Assembly: GCF_000582785.1 (NCBI RefSeq)
Contig: NZ_HG931174.1
Coordinates: forward strand, 522,427 to 586,426
Length of the DNA: 64,000 nt
Origin: Candidatus Blastococcus massiliensis AP3
GTDB lineage: Bacteria > Actinomycetota > Actinomycetes > Mycobacteriales > Geodermatophilaceae
Direction of reading: 5' to 3'
Shown here: piece by piece, positions 63,445 to 64,000 of the stretch
How the letters are laid out: each line of letters opens with the position of its first letter
Position numbering within the stretch: the first letter of the stretch is position 1
Notes under the pieces: generated by a model
Database searches by the model: none
Seen by the model: the letters and a program-made list of their open reading frames with translations, nothing else
What the model was told of the DNA's origin: nothing
Program-made: the position numbers and the translations under genes

Positions 63445-64000
63445 ATGACTGCCAGCACCCCGCCGCCCATCGGCGCGCCCCACGACGACGTCTCCGCCAC
63501 GGCCGCGCACGCCGCGACCGGCGGACTGGTCAAGAGCGTGGTCGCGCTCGACCGCGTCGTCATCCGCTTGGCCGGCGACTCGGGCGACGGCATGCAGCTG
63601 ACCGGCAACCGGTTCACCAGCGAGACGGCGTCCTTCGGCAACGACCTGTCGACGCTGCCGAACTTCCCCGCCGAGATCCGGGCGCCAACAGGGACCCTGC
63701 CGGGCGTCAGCTCCTTCCAGCTGCACTTCGCCGACCACGACATCATGACGCCGGGCGACGCCCCCGACGTCCTCGTGGCGATGAACCCCGCGGCACTGAA
63801 GTCGAACCTCTCCGACCTGCCCGGCGGCGGCCTGCTCATCCTCGACTCCGACGAGTTCACCCCGCGCAACCTGGCCAAGGTCGGGTACGCGACGAACCCG
63901 CTCGAGGACGGTTCGCTCGAGGGCTGGCAGACCGTGCCGGTGCCACTGACGTCGATGACGCTCGACGCGCTCGCCGACTCGGGCCTCGGCAAGAAGGAGG
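63445..64000 (+). CDS. korA: 2-oxoacid:ferredoxin oxidoreductase alpha subunit, 3' partial
   Basis: Begins at ATG 63445 behind GGAGG. The first 185 residues show an N-terminal extension of about 35 residues, then [20 protein letters not shown] (glycine-rich gamma-domain start), [26 protein letters not shown] in pieces and [12 protein letters not shown]. This matches the KorA/OorA class that oxidises 2-oxoglutarate to succinyl-CoA with reduced ferredoxin. Continues beyond the window; the beta subunit is expected next. Confidence 0.93.
   Translation, partial: MTASTPPPIGAPHDDVSATAAHAATGGLVKSVVALDRVVIRLAGDSGDGMQLTGNRFTSETASFGNDLSTLPNFPAEIRAPTGTLPGVSSFQLHFADHDIMTPGDAPDVLVAMNPAALKSNLSDLPGGGLLILDSDEFTPRNLAKVGYATNPLEDGSLEGWQTVPVPLTSMTLDALADSGLGKKE

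Overview
The window is very GC-rich chromosomal DNA from a high-GC actinomycete. Gene order (rpoB-rpoC, str, S10, spc and alpha ribosomal clusters), an actinobacterial Mce lipid-uptake operon, HadA/HadB dehydratase subunits and extended SecE/NusG/L17/L4 tails all fit. The overall style suggests the Geodermatophilaceae (Blastococcus, Geodermatophilus, Modestobacter); this family assignment is inference. No rRNA, CRISPR array, insertion sequence or prophage was seen. It looks like a native core region with a few accessory genes.

Layout. 1-551 holds the end of an NAD(P)-binding protein. 552-23508, all on the minus strand, reads from high to low coordinates as rpsL-rpsG-fusA, tuf, the S10 operon (rpsJ to rpsQ), the spc operon (rplN to secY-adk-map) and the alpha operon (infA-rpmJ-rpsM-rpsK-rpsD-rpoA-rplQ, a small acidic protein, truA). 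24120-27288 is a plus-strand island: a trypsin-fold protein, a small companion, an F420-type LLM oxidoreductase, and a membrane protein plus winged-helix regulator operon. 27444-34950 is rpoC and rpoB. 35362-46953 is a complete Mce transporter operon, inserted between rpoB and rplL and headed by its Mkl/MceG ATPase. 47297-51589 is rplL-rplJ, rplA-rplK, nusG, secE and tRNA-Trp.

51794-64000 is mixed: an aminotransferase, an M1-type lipoprotein peptidase, hadB/hadA, rpmG, tRNA-Met and tRNA-Thr, a membrane GGDEF/EAL protein, a tiny repeat peptide gene, a frameshifted pseudogene, a TadE-like gene, tRNA-Tyr, a YajQ homologue, an ECF sigma factor with a divergent VOC protein, htpX, and the start of a 2-oxoacid:ferredoxin oxidoreductase alpha subunit.

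Most notable observations. (1) A 24-residue gene at 58666-58740 encodes three perfect RGIRWS repeats. All differences between the three DNA units are synonymous, it has a strong ribosome-binding site, and a perfect 17-bp hairpin separates it from the downstream c-di-GMP gene. (2) The ECF sigma gene and the VOC gene each carry a GTCACA-N16-CGTC promoter, matching the ECF41-type signature, arranged face to face. (3) Five copies of a structured terminator-like repeat sit 1-6 nt after minus-strand stop codons, with compensatory changes in their stems. (4) A 17-bp perfect inverted repeat encloses a whole promoter and the start codon of an apparently leaderless membrane protein/regulator operon.
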